A stretch of DNA of 55,626 bases, from positions 1 through 55,626 of the IMG/VR virus record IMGVR_UViG_3300021495_000006; one strand, given 5' to 3'. This document shows positions 45,816 through 55,626 of the stretch, one piece after another (positions within the stretch are counted from its first letter, which is position 1; the number at the start of each line of letters is the position of its first letter). This stretch comes from a virus. Position numbers and translations under genes: made by a program. The notes below the pieces were generated by a model. It worked only from the letters and a program-made list of their open reading frames with translations, did not search any database and had not been told where the DNA came from.

Positions 45816-48800
45816 TTACCATCGCCTATACCAGCGCAACTTAGGCGCTCTCCGCACCCGCCTGCGCTTGGGCTCTGTAAGCGCCAGGTGCGCCGCCAGG
45901 CTTTGGGCTAATGCCGCAAGCCATTCCGGTGATTTGTCTTGTAGCCAGGCCGCCAAATCGGGATACCGCCGCAAGAACCATCCTCTCTGCGCTTCGGGCA
46001 AAAGAAGATAGCTCTGTATCAGCTCCAAAAGCCCCTTATCCTCCATGCCCTCGGCGAATTTCCACCAATCGGTGGCCATATCCTCCAATGTCTCACGCTT
46101 CGTCTTGCGGCGTCTGCGGCCCCGCCTCCGCTTTGGCTTCGGTGTATACGGCTGCCATGTCGGGTAGAGCCACTTGACCATCACCGGATGACTGGCTTTC
46201 CATTCGTCCATGAAGCGCCAGGCCGGTTCCAATTGCTCACGCAGGGCCTTGCGTTTGTTGAACTCCCACCATTTCAGCTTAGAATAGGCGTCCATCAACT
46301 CGGAGTAATTGGGGACGATGGAACGCACGGCCTCCCACATTTCGGCCCGTTCACGCAAGGCCTGGTCGTATTCCGCCGCCAGCTCCGGTGATACGCGCTG
46401 GAACCGTCCACTTGGGGCTTGCAACCCCGCTTCCGTCAAGGCCGCGCCCGGCCAGGGCTTGGGTTCATAAGCGCCCCATTCCTTCAGGAATTCCGCCTCC
46501 GCAGCCTTGACTGCCGCGCCCCTGGCCTCTGCCATCTCAGGCAATAAGCCAGGGTCAAGCCCGGCATAGTTGAGCCAGTATATCAGCTCTTCATCGGTGA
46601 TGGCGTCGTAATCCCGCGTCTTCTTGTTGACAAAGAGCCTCTGGAAGCGGTCGCCCAGCGCCTTCTTCAAGCGCCTCTTATCCAGCGCGGGCAAGGCCAT
46701 GTAGAACTCCCACAGGTCGCTGATGGCCCTATCCCTTGGGCTCATGCCCCGGCGCCGGACTTCTTTAAGCCCCGGCAGGGTGATGTCCCGATAAATCTCC
46801 GCAAGCTGGTCGTATGTCCAGCCCTTCTCTGGATACATCGCCAGCACACGGGTGATGAATTCGGTGGCGGGCCGAGCCGGATAATTTGAATAATATTTAT
46901 CAAATAACTCGGCCCGCTCCGCCCCGCTCAAGCCCTCGGCCTCCGCAAACATGGCCTTCTGAGCAGGGTTGATGACCGTCTCTTTGTAAACTCGCCACAG
47001 GGCCTCTTTGGGGTCATCGTTGCGGCGCAGATAACGCTCCAAGCGCGCACGGGTGAGCCAGGATAGTTGCGGTATCTTGCCCTTAATGCCCATTTCCCGC
47101 AACGCGCTCTTATCGAGATAGGGCAGCCACTTCTTGGGATTGTTCAGGAACTCATCGCGCGCCCGGTAGAAGGCATCCCAATCAATCTTGCCCTCTTTGT
47201 CCTTAAATTGCTCTGGCTGAATGGCATAGTAGGCTTCAGCAACCGGCCGCAATGCTTTGTCTTCATAGTAGGTTTCGATCTCGCTGGGCGTCCAGCCCCA
47301 GAACGAGGGCGTGCGCACTATGTCTTTGTATTCATCATCAAGTGCATCTAACTCTTCCTGCCGCTTGCGGTATATCGTCTGCCGAGCACGCCAATCGCCC
47401 AATGGGACTTTATCCAAGTCTTTGGCATAGCGGTCATAAATGGCCCTGCGCTTGTCGTAGTATTCGCGCTCCCTGAATTGCACCACCCGTTCGGGGCCAG
47501 GCGTCCAGAGCAAGCCCCGGCTTGTATACCACGGATTGGCCTCATACCACTTCCGCCTGGCCTCTCGAATCTCCGGCCCCTTTTCCCCGGCTCGCTCTCG
47601 CTCGTAAATCTCCGCCAAGCCCTCTGCACGCCGGATGCGCATTTCGCCCTTCGGTAGCAACCTGGGCCGAATGCCTAGAAAATAGGATACCGCCGTTGGG
47701 AGTTGTTTTAAGATAGCCGCCCGATTAACCGCCTCCTCCCATATTGGCCCCTGGTGATACATTGGACTGGCCGGGTTCAAGACGGCATCGCGCTCCTCCG
47801 GTGTGATCTCCTCATTGGCCGCCATGTCCAATACCATGCTCTCCGGCCAGTATTCTGCTTCATAGCCCGCCGCTTCCGGCAGGCCCAAGCCCACACGGAA
47901 GGGCTTTTCGATGTTCAATCCGCCGGGCGGGATCCAACCGAAGCGCTCCGGCCACTTCTCCCGCATGTAAGCGGTCATGCCCTTCAACACGCCCGTCTGT
48001 GGGAGAATATACCAAATATTCTCCCGCTTGCCCCGCGCCATATCCAAGGCCACCTGTAGCGGCCAATGCGGAGCCATGCCGAAGATGTGTTGCAAGTCAG
48101 CCAGCCTGTCCAAAGCAGTCTTGGCCTCATTGTTATCGTCCCAATCCACTTTGGCCAAGTAATTGAACGGCCAGACTCCCACGTGGGGAAAGATGAAGGG
48201 CATGATGTCAATAGGGACGCGCTTCTCTGCCCATTCCGGTAAAGCTTCGGCCACACCCTCAGGCGCAGGCACAAAGAGGGCCGTCGGCCCGTAGCGCCTG
48301 GGGAAGCCCATCTCCTCATTGATGCGCTCGATAGCCTTGCGCATACGGTAATAGCTTGTGACCGTCCAGGGCTTGGTAATCATACGCATGGCCGCCTGAT
48401 AGCCGGTGCGTGTAGGCCAGAAATGGAACGGGAAGAATAAAGCGATTAGACGGTCAAGCTCATAGCGCTTGTCATAATCGTAAAGAGCCCGGTTGACGAC
48501 CTCATAGGCCCATTGCAATTTAGCCATGTTCGCGTCTTCCCTGGCAGGCACAAGCACCTGCTTCACCCTATCCAGGAAGACACGCTTTAGCTCTTCGACC
48601 ACCGGCTCTGCTTTATCGCGGGTGATGCCCTTCTTCAGGCGTTCGATAAGCTTTAGCTCTGCCTCACTTGCCGACCGCACGCCCTTGGCATAGCTGGGCA
48701 TCCCACTGGTCATGGCAGCCGCGCGGGATAGCGCTCGTGTGGCAATGCGCTCATAATCCTTCGCCGTGCTGCCTTTGAACCGCTTGGCCTGCTTCCGAGC

Positions 48801-51800
48801 CCATTCTGCAAAGTCGCCCAGCCACTTGACGTATTCATCCGGCGGCTCTGCCTTGCTGATGTCGGTGACCGGAACACTGAACGCCCGGCCCTTCTCTGGG
48901 TCGTATACCCATGTGAGCACAGCGCCCGAACGAACGCGCGCTGTCCTAGCTGCAATGCCATCCCCTTTCGGCGTATGCACCCAATCAGCCGGCTGCACGC
49001 CGCCAGGTAGAATCTTGGGCGGGGCCTTGGGCTTGGCTACTTTCGGTGCCTTCGGCTTCGGCGCTTTCTCTATTGCCTTGGCCGCCTCCGCCTCTGCCTT
49101 GAGCACTTCATCAAATTCCTCAAGCGGCGCTTCAGCAATCGGCTTCAGTTCATCCCACCAACCCTGGGCCTTTGCCAACTTCTCGATGTCATCTAATTCC
49201 GCTTGGACAGCAGCCCGCCTAATGGGGGAGGCGTTCACCCGTGTGAGACCGGCCAATAGCTTTTTCCGGCTCTTATAGCGGTTAAGATCGCCCTCCCACC
49301 TCTTCGGCTTAGTGACCTTCGGCGGCGCAGCGGCTTCCTCTACAAGTTTCGGCTCCCCCACAATCTCCCAGCCGGACGGCCTGGCGAATTCACGCAGTTC
49401 ATCCCACCAGCCCTCGGCCCTAGCCCTTTCAGCAATTTCGTCCAGCCTTGCACGGATACGCCCCGTCTCGCTCTCAGGATAGCCCCGGTCAATGTAGTCT
49501 CGTAACTGGCGTATCAGCCGCTTATACTCCGCCACCTCATCGGCGTGGACGACCTCCATCGCCTTCTTCATGCCCAGCTTAGCACGCAAGGCATTGGCCT
49601 CGGCGCGTAAGTCCTTCTCTAGCTTGGGGGCTATGGCACGGCCCAATCGCTTCTGCTCATCCAGGAAATTCTCGATGGTCTCCAGCCGCTTGCGAGCCTC
49701 GTTCTTGGTCATCTTAGCCACACGTTCGGCCATAGTGGTGGGCTTCTCCGCTACCTTGGCGACTTCTGGAACCGCCTCAACTGCGGCCTCCTCCACCCTC
49801 GCCGCTTCAACGGCCTCGGCCACTTCTTCGGCCTTGGGGATAATCTTCTCACCTTCCTCCACCGCTTCCTTCGGCAATGAGGCCAACTCCGCCTTCAGCG
49901 CCTTGATGCGGCCCTTGAGCTCTTTGACCTTCTTGTGGGCGTCTACATAATCCCGAACGGCCTGGAGCAAATCCTCTTGGGAACGGAAGCCCAGCTCGGT
50001 GGCCATATCATCGGTAACCGCATACTCCCACGAGACTAACTTGCCCGTGGCCCTGTCACGCACACGCTTGAAGGTGCCCGTGTGATAGTCCCACAGCTTG
50101 AAGACCGTCTTCTGATCCAAGGGCTGGGCCTTGAGGTAATCCTGCAACGATTCCAGATATTGCTCCGTCTGGTAAAGTTCGGCCTGGAGATCCGCCGCCT
50201 TCTCCGCCGCCGTCTCGACCTCTTTGATGGCCTTCGGCGCTTTTTCGACCACGCCCTCAAGGGCAGGATGACCGCTCAATAGCTGATAGGTGGGCGTATT
50301 GGCTTCGGCCATCTTTGCCCATAGGTAATCCTGCCACTTCTTGGCCAATTCCGGCTGCTCCTCGATGAACCGCCGTAGCTCCGTGAGTTTCGTTGGGAAG
50401 GGAATGTCGGGGCTGACGTGCTTGGCCCAAGCGCGCCGGGCATATTCGCCCTTCTTCCACATATCGAGCTCATAGGCGGCCTTCGCCATCTCGTCGGCGC
50501 TCATCCACAAGCCTTCAGCCGTCGCCCCGCGTTCGGTCATCTCGCGCACCATCGTGGCGTAGGTGCGCTTGACAATCTCCTCTGGCTTGCCTTTACGGAA
50601 TTCCTCCGCCGCCTCGATGCCCGGAAGCAACGCCGCCTCTTTGGGCTTCACCGTGACGGGCAGGTTCTCCAGTTGCTCAGCCCGAGCCAGTCGCTTCTCA
50701 ATCTCCGCCGCGACTTCATCCACGCCTTTGGCCAACTTCTCGGCATCATCCCCGGCTTCATCCACGACTTCCTGAATGGCCTTGACGAAGCCAGGCGAAA
50801 CCTCCTCGGCATCGTCAATATAGCGAGCCACCAAGGTGAGGCCACTTAAGGCCTTCTCGGTGTTCTCGATAAGCTCCTCGCCATTGAGGGATTGTCTCCA
50901 CGCTGCAATCAGGTTGGCCTTAGTGTTGGGATCAATATAAGGCCACAGGTCATCAAAGGCCGAGAGGTCAATCAGCCCACCCGGGCGCCAATAGAGATCG
51001 TCGAATTTCTGGCAGGCCCGATAGGATGCCCCATACCGCGCCCAGGCCTCGCCCAGCAGCGGTATGTTGCCGCTGTAAAGGCGTCGGCCCAGGTCGGCCA
51101 ATTCCCGGATGATGGGCAATCCCCGCTTAGGCCCTCTATACTCCCGCGTCAAGCCCAAGCCGCGCTGAAACTGCGCCGGGCTGAAGCCAAACGAGCGAAT
51201 CATGTAATCGTCAATATGATTATGCGAAGCGAAGGACAGCAACCCGTCATACGTCAGAAAACTCACATTGCCCGCCGCATTCCTGATAAGGGCCCTGGGA
51301 GAGATGCCCATGTAGAAGTCGGCCATAAAGCTCTTAAAGCCCTGGGCATACTTCTCCGCCGTGCTGGGCGGCTTCACACCATAAAGCTCGTTAGTCACCT
51401 TGATGGACTTGTCATAAAGCTCGCTCAGAAAGTCCATCAGCTTGAACTCACGGTCGGGCTTCAGCGTGCGGAAGCTGTCAATGTCCATCATCTTGAGCGC
51501 CTTCCGCACCTCATTGGCCGCCGGGGATTTGACGAACGAGCCGAATTCGGGTGGCAAGCTCTCCGGGGCCTCCACAAAGCTCTTGAGCAAAATCTTGGCT
51601 TCATCCGGTGTCTTGGCACGCCGCAGCACCAATCCTGTGAAACTGTTAAGGTGCCTATCCAACGCCCTGGCCTTGCTGTGTGCAGTGATGCGGAAGGGGT
51701 TAAGCTGCTCGATCTTGCCCCCGATCTGCTGCCATGCCCGCTTGAACCAGGGCATTTGCTCCACCGTCTCTTGGACGATAGGCTCTGCCTTGCGAACGAA

Positions 51801-52883
51801 CTGATTGCGCACCCGATTCAACAGGCGCACATCGCGGAGCTTGCCCAGCCAACTGCCTGCTATGTCGAGCGGGTCGAGCACAATCTGGCCAATGGCTTCG
51901 ACAATTGGGTCTTCATACTTCCGCACTACTTCGTCAATGGACGCGCCCTGTTTAATTTCATCGAGTGCCTTCTCCAACCGTTCGGGATGGGCGCCCCAGG
52001 TGTAGTAGGTGCGCGCCAGCTCCGCCGTCTCCTTGGGTGGCAGATTAAGCTCCCGCAGCTTTTCATCGGCCCGACGCCAGGCTTCAACTTGTTCGGGCTT
52101 TATCTCCACGCCGCCCAATAGGGCTGCCGCCTCCAGATGTGTCATCGGGTGCTCAGGCACCACGCGCTCATAGGCGGCTTTTGGACGGCGCTTCATAGCC
52201 TCCAATGCATAGGTGCCAATGCCGCGCTCTAACCAATAGGCCGGTTGCTGCAATGCTTTGACAGCTCCCTTAACGGCCTCCTCCGCCGTGCGGGGGATGA
52301 TACCAGCTATCGGTTGGCGCTTCCAGGCCCGCCAAGCCTCCAATGCTCCAGCCAAAGGCGCAGTCACAACCTCGGGTGCAGGCTTCCCGATGGCCTCCAC
52401 TGTGGTAGGCGGCAAGAAAGGCCGCTCCGCGAGTTGCTGCTTAATGGTCTCCACCGCCTCGCGTGTGCCTTCCGGCTTCTCCACCGTCGGCGGTGGAACC
52501 TCAATCCTAGGCGGTGCAGCTTTCACGGCCACGGGAGGAGGAGGCGTCACCACTTCCGGTTTAGGCCATTCCTTAAGCGGCATGGGGAAATATGGACGAC
52601 GCCTTTTGCGCTCGAATTCCTCTTCGGCCCTCTCCACGCCACGCTCTACCTTGGGGGCTTCCGCCGCCCTTCGCCAGGCCTCCATCCCTGCAATCTGCCG
52701 CTGCCATGCTTCGGCGGGCACTTCTTCCGGTGGTGTCCAACCCTTGGCACGCAGGGCCGAACCCTCAACGCCCGGCTTCCACACCACCTTATAACCCGCC
52801 CGCCGCCATTGCTCCTCAACAGGCAGGTTGAACCAATCCTCTCTATTCCCTTGTCCTGTCCCGATGTTAATGGTGACCGCCAA
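45816..52883 (-). CDS. Giant virion or injected protein (2355 residues)
   Basis: A 2355-residue protein. The N-terminal 250 residues are Pro/Ala-rich and basic. A middle part has helical domains with ISPRALIRNAAGNVSFLTYD, like large phage polyvalent or internal virion proteins. About residues 900-1300 hold Ala-, Lys- and Glu-rich coiled coils, and the last 1000 residues are aromatic and charged (FFPFHFWPTRTGYQAAMRMI). Position between portal and scaffold, with no tape-measure pattern, suits an internal or DNA-ejected protein. I see no polymerase or lysozyme signature. The start is TTG 52883. Confidence 0.7.
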   Translation of the reverse strand: MAVTINIGTGQGNREDWFNLPVEEQWRRAGYKVVWKPGVEGSALRAKGWTPPEEVPAEAWQRQIAGMEAWRRAAEAPKVERGVERAEEEFERKRRRPYFPMPLKEWPKPEVVTPPPPVAVKAAPPRIEVPPPTVEKPEGTREAVETIKQQLAERPFLPPTTVEAIGKPAPEVVTAPLAGALEAWRAWKRQPIAGIIPRTAEEAVKGAVKALQQPAYWLERGIGTYALEAMKRRPKAAYERVVPEHPMTHLEAAALLGGVEIKPEQVEAWRRADEKLRELNLPPKETAELARTYYTWGAHPERLEKALDEIKQGASIDEVVRKYEDPIVEAIGQIVLDPLDIAGSWLGKLRDVRLLNRVRNQFVRKAEPIVQETVEQMPWFKRAWQQIGGKIEQLNPFRITAHSKARALDRHLNSFTGLVLRRAKTPDEAKILLKSFVEAPESLPPEFGSFVKSPAANEVRKALKMMDIDSFRTLKPDREFKLMDFLSELYDKSIKVTNELYGVKPPSTAEKYAQGFKSFMADFYMGISPRALIRNAAGNVSFLTYDGLLSFASHNHIDDYMIRSFGFSPAQFQRGLGLTREYRGPKRGLPIIRELADLGRRLYSGNIPLLGEAWARYGASYRACQKFDDLYWRPGGLIDLSAFDDLWPYIDPNTKANLIAAWRQSLNGEELIENTEKALSGLTLVARYIDDAEEVSPGFVKAIQEVVDEAGDDAEKLAKGVDEVAAEIEKRLARAEQLENLPVTVKPKEAALLPGIEAAEEFRKGKPEEIVKRTYATMVREMTERGATAEGLWMSADEMAKAAYELDMWKKGEYARRAWAKHVSPDIPFPTKLTELRRFIEEQPELAKKWQDYLWAKMAEANTPTYQLLSGHPALEGVVEKAPKAIKEVETAAEKAADLQAELYQTEQYLESLQDYLKAQPLDQKTVFKLWDYHTGTFKRVRDRATGKLVSWEYAVTDDMATELGFRSQEDLLQAVRDYVDAHKKVKELKGRIKALKAELASLPKEAVEEGEKIIPKAEEVAEAVEAARVEEAAVEAVPEVAKVAEKPTTMAERVAKMTKNEARKRLETIENFLDEQKRLGRAIAPKLEKDLRAEANALRAKLGMKKAMEVVHADEVAEYKRLIRQLRDYIDRGYPESETGRIRARLDEIAERARAEGWWDELREFARPSGWEIVGEPKLVEEAAAPPKVTKPKRWEGDLNRYKSRKKLLAGLTRVNASPIRRAAVQAELDDIEKLAKAQGWWDELKPIAEAPLEEFDEVLKAEAEAAKAIEKAPKPKAPKVAKPKAPPKILPGGVQPADWVHTPKGDGIAARTARVRSGAVLTWVYDPEKGRAFSVPVTDISKAEPPDEYVKWLGDFAEWARKQAKRFKGSTAKDYERIATRALSRAAAMTSGMPSYAKGVRSASEAELKLIERLKKGITRDKAEPVVEELKRVFLDRVKQVLVPAREDANMAKLQWAYEVVNRALYDYDKRYELDRLIALFFPFHFWPTRTGYQAAMRMITKPWTVTSYYRMRKAIERINEEMGFPRRYGPTALFVPAPEGVAEALPEWAEKRVPIDIMPFIFPHVGVWPFNYLAKVDWDDNNEAKTALDRLADLQHIFGMAPHWPLQVALDMARGKRENIWYILPQTGVLKGMTAYMREKWPERFGWIPPGGLNIEKPFRVGLGLPEAAGYEAEYWPESMVLDMAANEEITPEERDAVLNPASPMYHQGPIWEEAVNRAAILKQLPTAVSYFLGIRPRLLPKGEMRIRRAEGLAEIYERERAGEKGPEIREARRKWYEANPWYTSRGLLWTPGPERVVQFREREYYDKRRAIYDRYAKDLDKVPLGDWRARQTIYRKRQEELDALDDEYKDIVRTPSFWGWTPSEIETYYEDKALRPVAEAYYAIQPEQFKDKEGKIDWDAFYRARDEFLNNPKKWLPYLDKSALREMGIKGKIPQLSWLTRARLERYLRRNDDPKEALWRVYKETVINPAQKAMFAEAEGLSGAERAELFDKYYSNYPARPATEFITRVLAMYPEKGWTYDQLAEIYRDITLPGLKEVRRRGMSPRDRAISDLWEFYMALPALDKRRLKKALGDRFQRLFVNKKTRDYDAITDEELIYWLNYAGLDPGLLPEMAEARGAAVKAAEAEFLKEWGAYEPKPWPGAALTEAGLQAPSGRFQRVSPELAAEYDQALRERAEMWEAVRSIVPNYSELMDAYSKLKWWEFNKRKALREQLEPAWRFMDEWKASHPVMVKWLYPTWQPYTPKPKRRRGRRRRKTKRETLEDMATDWWKFAEGMEDKGLLELIQSYLLLPEAQRGWFLRRYPDLAAWLQDKSPEWLAALAQSLAAHLALTEPKRRRVRRAPKLRWYRRW

Positions 52884-53774
52884 TTATGGTCTCTCCTCTG
52901 GGAAGAGCCCGGCATAATATTGTCGGAGCCACGCCGGTAATTGCCAGGTCTGCCCCATCAAACCACTAGCCATCCCAGCATACATCTCGTGTTGGGCCAG
53001 CCAACGTGCCCAATCTGGTGAATATTGTTCAGCAGCAGCATATATACCTGGCCATTCGGGTGTGCCATAGATATACTCTAGCGCCAATTGGCGAGCCCGT
53101 GGCAACCGCCACCCACGGGCCGCCGCTTCCCCTGCCTGACGCCCATAGCGGTTGAAGGCTTCCTCAAACTGCTCACGCCACCAGGGTAAATGGGTTTGGA
53201 ACCAAGCATGGCTATATTCATGTATCGCCGCCTCTGGCTGCGGGCTATAAAGCTCCACCCACCCGCCAGGGGTATATGCCCCAGTGGGATGAAAGAAACC
53301 CCCGCCGGTCATACGCGGCTGCCGGATGACAACGGGTAAGGTGCGCAGGTATGCGCGCGCTTCTGGCGATATGCCCGCCTGTTCAAATATTTCCTCCCGT
53401 AATCCAATGGCCCTTGCCAATGGCACCTTGAACTCTGTGATGGGCGGTGCGGGAGGACGTATAAGCGGATGCTCTGCAATCCAAGCCGGTCGAATCTCCC
53501 GGTCGCCCCAATATGCCGTAGGCCTACCAGTGAGGCTGGCCACGGCTGGGCCCTCCCACCGGCCAGCCGCCGCTTCCAACCGTCGTCGCTCGGCCATTCG
53601 CTGTTGAGCCTCACGTTGCACCGCCGCAGCCGCCCGCGCCGTCCAGCGCCTGGCCTCTATCTCCGCCCGGCGTGGCTCAGGTATCGCCCAACCCCACGCC
53701 TGCCTCATTCCCCAACGATAATCACGGGGCGCTGTCCCACTCCCACCGCCCGTTGCTCCACTAATTAATGCCAT
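52884..53774 (-). CDS. HEXXH protein, peptidase-like
   Basis: A 296-residue protein with HEYSH in AAIHEYSHAWFQTHLPWW, a zincin-type motif near residue 201. The N-terminal half is basic and helical. Encoded between the portal region and the giant protein, it could be a head-maturation protease or part of the injected complex. ATG 53774 overlaps the upstream stop (TGATG). A third metal ligand is not fixed. Overlap with neighbouring genes suggests coordinated translation. Confidence 0.65.
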   Translation of the reverse strand: MALISGATGGGSGTAPRDYRWGMRQAWGWAIPEPRRAEIEARRWTARAAAAVQREAQQRMAERRRLEAAAGRWEGPAVASLTGRPTAYWGDREIRPAWIAEHPLIRPPAPPITEFKVPLARAIGLREEIFEQAGISPEARAYLRTLPVVIRQPRMTGGGFFHPTGAYTPGGWVELYSPQPEAAIHEYSHAWFQTHLPWWREQFEEAFNRYGRQAGEAAARGWRLPRARQLALEYIYGTPEWPGIYAAAEQYSPDWARWLAQHEMYAGMASGLMGQTWQLPAWLRQYYAGLFPEERP

Positions 53775-54643
53775 CACCAACTCCATCCCGTAGTTTGTGG
53801 CCGTTCCGCTCCCGGTGTCGCCCAGCCCTTCTGCGAAAACAGCCAGTACAGCCAAGCCTTATGCCGCTCGGGTAGGCTGGCGAAAGCCTCCTCGCCCCAG
53901 TAGGGCTTGGTGGGCGTGGCTCTCACCCAGCGGATGGCTCCATACCTCCCCCAAATACCGCCGGGCCGCCAGCCCCATTTGCGCAACCATTTCTCAAGCT
54001 CGCTCCGCACTTCTTTAGGGATAGCGCGCCAGTCCTGAGGCCGGATGTATATTTCCCGCGTCCATTCCATCGGCTCCCACAAGGGCCGGAAAAGTGCGCC
54101 CCAATCAAACGAGGGCTGTGGCATGGGCATAGGCATAGGAGCCGGTGCAGGCTGCCCGCCTCCACCTCCCCATGTGGGGGGTGACCATGTCGGAGCAATC
54201 GCTTGGGGCTGTGGAGTTACCGCCCCTTCCCCACCAATATTGATGGTCACCTGCCGCTCCGTTTGCCCCGCAGGAGGACCTAGTGGAGGCGGCCCACTGG
54301 GCGGTTGATAAGCAGGCTCTTCCGCCAATGTGATAGCCCGCCCGGGCATACGCTCCAATTCTTCGGGAGTGTACCACTCATATAGTGTAGAGCCCCGTTC
54401 CCCCCAGCCAGGCATAGCATACAGGCGTGCCCCTGTCGGTGATACGTAGCGCTCAGGCTTCGCCACCGGTATAGCCCGCCCCGGCAAATGGGCCAAATCT
54501 TCAGGCCGATACCATTCATACAGCGTAGAACCCCCTGGCCCCCAGCCAGGCATGGCATACAGATGGGCTCCCCCCCGTGGTGCGCGGGGAACAGTTGGCG
54601 TACGACGCTCATATAAATCTTCAGGAATCGCTAATTTCCGCAT
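53774..54643 (-). CDS. Repeat protein of the portal region
   Basis: A 289-residue protein. Two copies of a 40-residue unit at about 25-60 and 70-105 share LYAMPGWG...GSTLYEWY.PE.L..(L/M)PGRAI. A Pro/Gly-rich linker and a mixed C-terminal domain with WSPPTWGGGGGQ follow. Such Trp/Tyr-rich repeats may be binding modules. Its start overlaps the portal stop (TAATG). Function unknown. Confidence 0.65.
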   Translation of the reverse strand: MRKLAIPEDLYERRTPTVPRAPRGGAHLYAMPGWGPGGSTLYEWYRPEDLAHLPGRAIPVAKPERYVSPTGARLYAMPGWGERGSTLYEWYTPEELERMPGRAITLAEEPAYQPPSGPPPLGPPAGQTERQVTINIGGEGAVTPQPQAIAPTWSPPTWGGGGGQPAPAPMPMPMPQPSFDWGALFRPLWEPMEWTREIYIRPQDWRAIPKEVRSELEKWLRKWGWRPGGIWGRYGAIRWVRATPTKPYWGEEAFASLPERHKAWLYWLFSQKGWATPGAERPQTTGWSW

Positions 54644-55626
54644 TATCCCTCCATCGGCGGCAACTCGGTCATCTTTTCAGTCACGCGCTCTGGCACTTCC
54701 TCTGGCAGTGCTGGCTGCGGCCCTTGCCCCATGAAACTCGGCGGCAATTCCTCTGGCCGCATCTTCCCCTCCTGCGGCATTAGCGGCGCTGGGACCTCGC
54801 CCCGCCTCACCGCCTCCCGATATGCCGCCAATACCTTCTTCTCCATCTCCGCTTCGGCTTTCTTACGCTCCTTCGCCTCCATCTTCTCCAACTCGCGGCG
54901 CATCTTCTCTAGCTCCGCCCTATGCTCTTTCATCCACTCATGCACAAAGAGCGCCGCCCGCGCCTCCATAATCTCAGGGCGCGTCTCTAAGAGCTCGTTT
55001 AACGCCCGCTGCTCTTCTACATCCGGGTGCTTGATGTTGACAATGTGCTCTCGGATGTAAGCGTCCGAGACAAGCGGGAGCTTCGTCTGTGGATCGCGCT
55101 TGCGAGCCATGAGCGCTATCCGCCACTTCAACGCCTCGTCCGTTGGCAGGTCAGGCGAAATCTTCACCCGGTTGCGGTAATGGCCACTTACGTCCTCTGG
55201 CGTCACAATGAGAGGCACCGCCGCGTCGCCTGCCGGATAAATCTCAAATCCGCCCTTTTCTGACGTGGCCGCGAATATCTCCGTCAGTCGCAACACATGC
55301 TCATGGGCCCGCGCCATTGCCATCTCAATCTTGTTCGCCTTCTCCGCCAGCTTTGTCTTGACGCCTGATAGGAGTTGCGCAATGGCAAAGCCCGCCTGTA
55401 CTCGCCCCGGCTGCAGGCCCCAAACCGCCTCTGGTAATCCAAACAAGGTGATGTCTCGGTCATACCAAGCCATAAGCTCCCTAATCAATCCCTGATTGGG
55501 CGTCGGGTTCAGCACCGTCACCTTGCTGCCCGGCGGGATAGGCCGCGCCTGCCCAGGCGCACTTGACATCACAAAGGATTGGCCCTGAGGCGTCTCTACT
55601 AGGATTTGGGGATAGTAGAAAAGCTC
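54643..55626 (-). CDS. Portal protein, C-terminal part (runs off window end)
   Basis: This holds the C-terminal 326 residues, continuing the frame of the piece at 1-1006. The N-terminal residues here (about FYYPQILVETPQGQSFVMSS) also occur at the other end. LFGLPEAVWGLQPGRVQAGFAIAQLLSGVK is the aromatic/glycine wing region of portals. A long Lys/Glu-rich coiled coil (MRRELEKMEAKERKKAEAE) and a Pro-rich tail follow. It ends where the repeat protein begins. The one mismatch in the overlap changes one residue (Thr in place of Pro). Confidence 0.8.
   Translation of the reverse strand, partial: ELFYYPQILVETPQGQSFVMSSAPGQARPIPPGSKVTVLNPTPNQGLIRELMAWYDRDITLFGLPEAVWGLQPGRVQAGFAIAQLLSGVKTKLAEKANKIEMAMARAHEHVLRLTEIFAATSEKGGFEIYPAGDAAVPLIVTPEDVSGHYRNRVKISPDLPTDEALKWRIALMARKRDPQTKLPLVSDAYIREHIVNIKHPDVEEQRALNELLETRPEIMEARAALFVHEWMKEHRAELEKMRRELEKMEAKERKKAEAEMEKKVLAAYREAVRRGEVPAPLMPQEGKMRPEELPPSFMGQGPQPALPEEVPERVTEKMTELPPMEG
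55494..55626. repeat. Terminal redundancy, second copy
   Basis: Repeat of bases 1-133 with one mismatch (55500 versus 7). See the entry for 1-133. Confidence 0.9.

Noticed and set aside
50892-52121. 409-codon plus-strand open frame opposite the giant protein
   Set aside because: It is antisense to a clear gene with strong codon regularity, lacks a ribosome site and has low-complexity composition typical of a shadow frame.

Overview
This window is an essentially complete genome of a tailed double-stranded DNA bacteriophage (Caudoviricetes) assembled as a circle. Bases 1-133 recur at 55494-55626 with one mismatch (position 7), so the real unit is about 55.49 kb and the portal gene is cut by the artificial ends. 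A large terminase, portal, scaffold and N4-gp56-type major capsid protein (MCP) identify it. Promoters match the sigma-70 consensus and ribosome binding sites are AGGAGG-like, so the host is a bacterium; nothing in the sequence names it. I see no integrase, lysogeny repressor or DNA polymerase, so host replication machinery is probably used.

Almost everything is read from the minus strand, so the transcription order runs from high to low coordinates. From right to left: structural genes for a giant 2355-residue protein, scaffold and MCP (41-53 kb), a peptidase-like protein and repeat protein next to the portal (52.9-55.6 kb, continuing at 1-1006), and the terminase block (1-3.3 kb). A glycan-modification cluster follows the MCP (34.6-40.8 kb: intein-bearing double glycosyltransferase, methyltransferase, radical SAM enzyme, second glycosyltransferase). 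Next come tail and fibre genes (23-34.5 kb), wall-degrading, membrane and lysis-type genes (16.9-22.8 kb), and an early/replication region (5-16.7 kb) with an annealing-type protein, a replication initiator carrying internal iterons, a DnaC-like loader and many small zinc-ribbon proteins. Only three genes lie on the plus strand: a two-gene transcription unit at 4.5-5.1 kb and a free-standing LAGLIDADG endonuclease at 33 kb. tRNA-Gly and tRNA-Trp genes are present.

The outstanding feature is the MCP gene (41510-44899). It is split into seven exons by six group I introns, two of which encode LAGLIDADG endonucleases. Joining the exons restores a continuous 317-residue capsid protein; each 5' splice site is preceded by U and pairs with an internal guide sequence, and the introns share core and 3' sequences, so they look like one family that spread within one gene. 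The next gene downstream carries a 305-residue intein with an HNH nuclease. With the free-standing endonuclease and two further HNH proteins, this genome is unusually rich in selfish splicing and homing elements.

A second theme is RNA. Several gaps between genes carry strong branched inverted repeats and little or no coding sequence (6113-6420, 11810-11917, 13525-13594, 14830-14949, 16665-16965). Two of them sit directly behind near-perfect promoters. They are candidate structured noncoding RNAs or leader elements that I cannot match to a known class.
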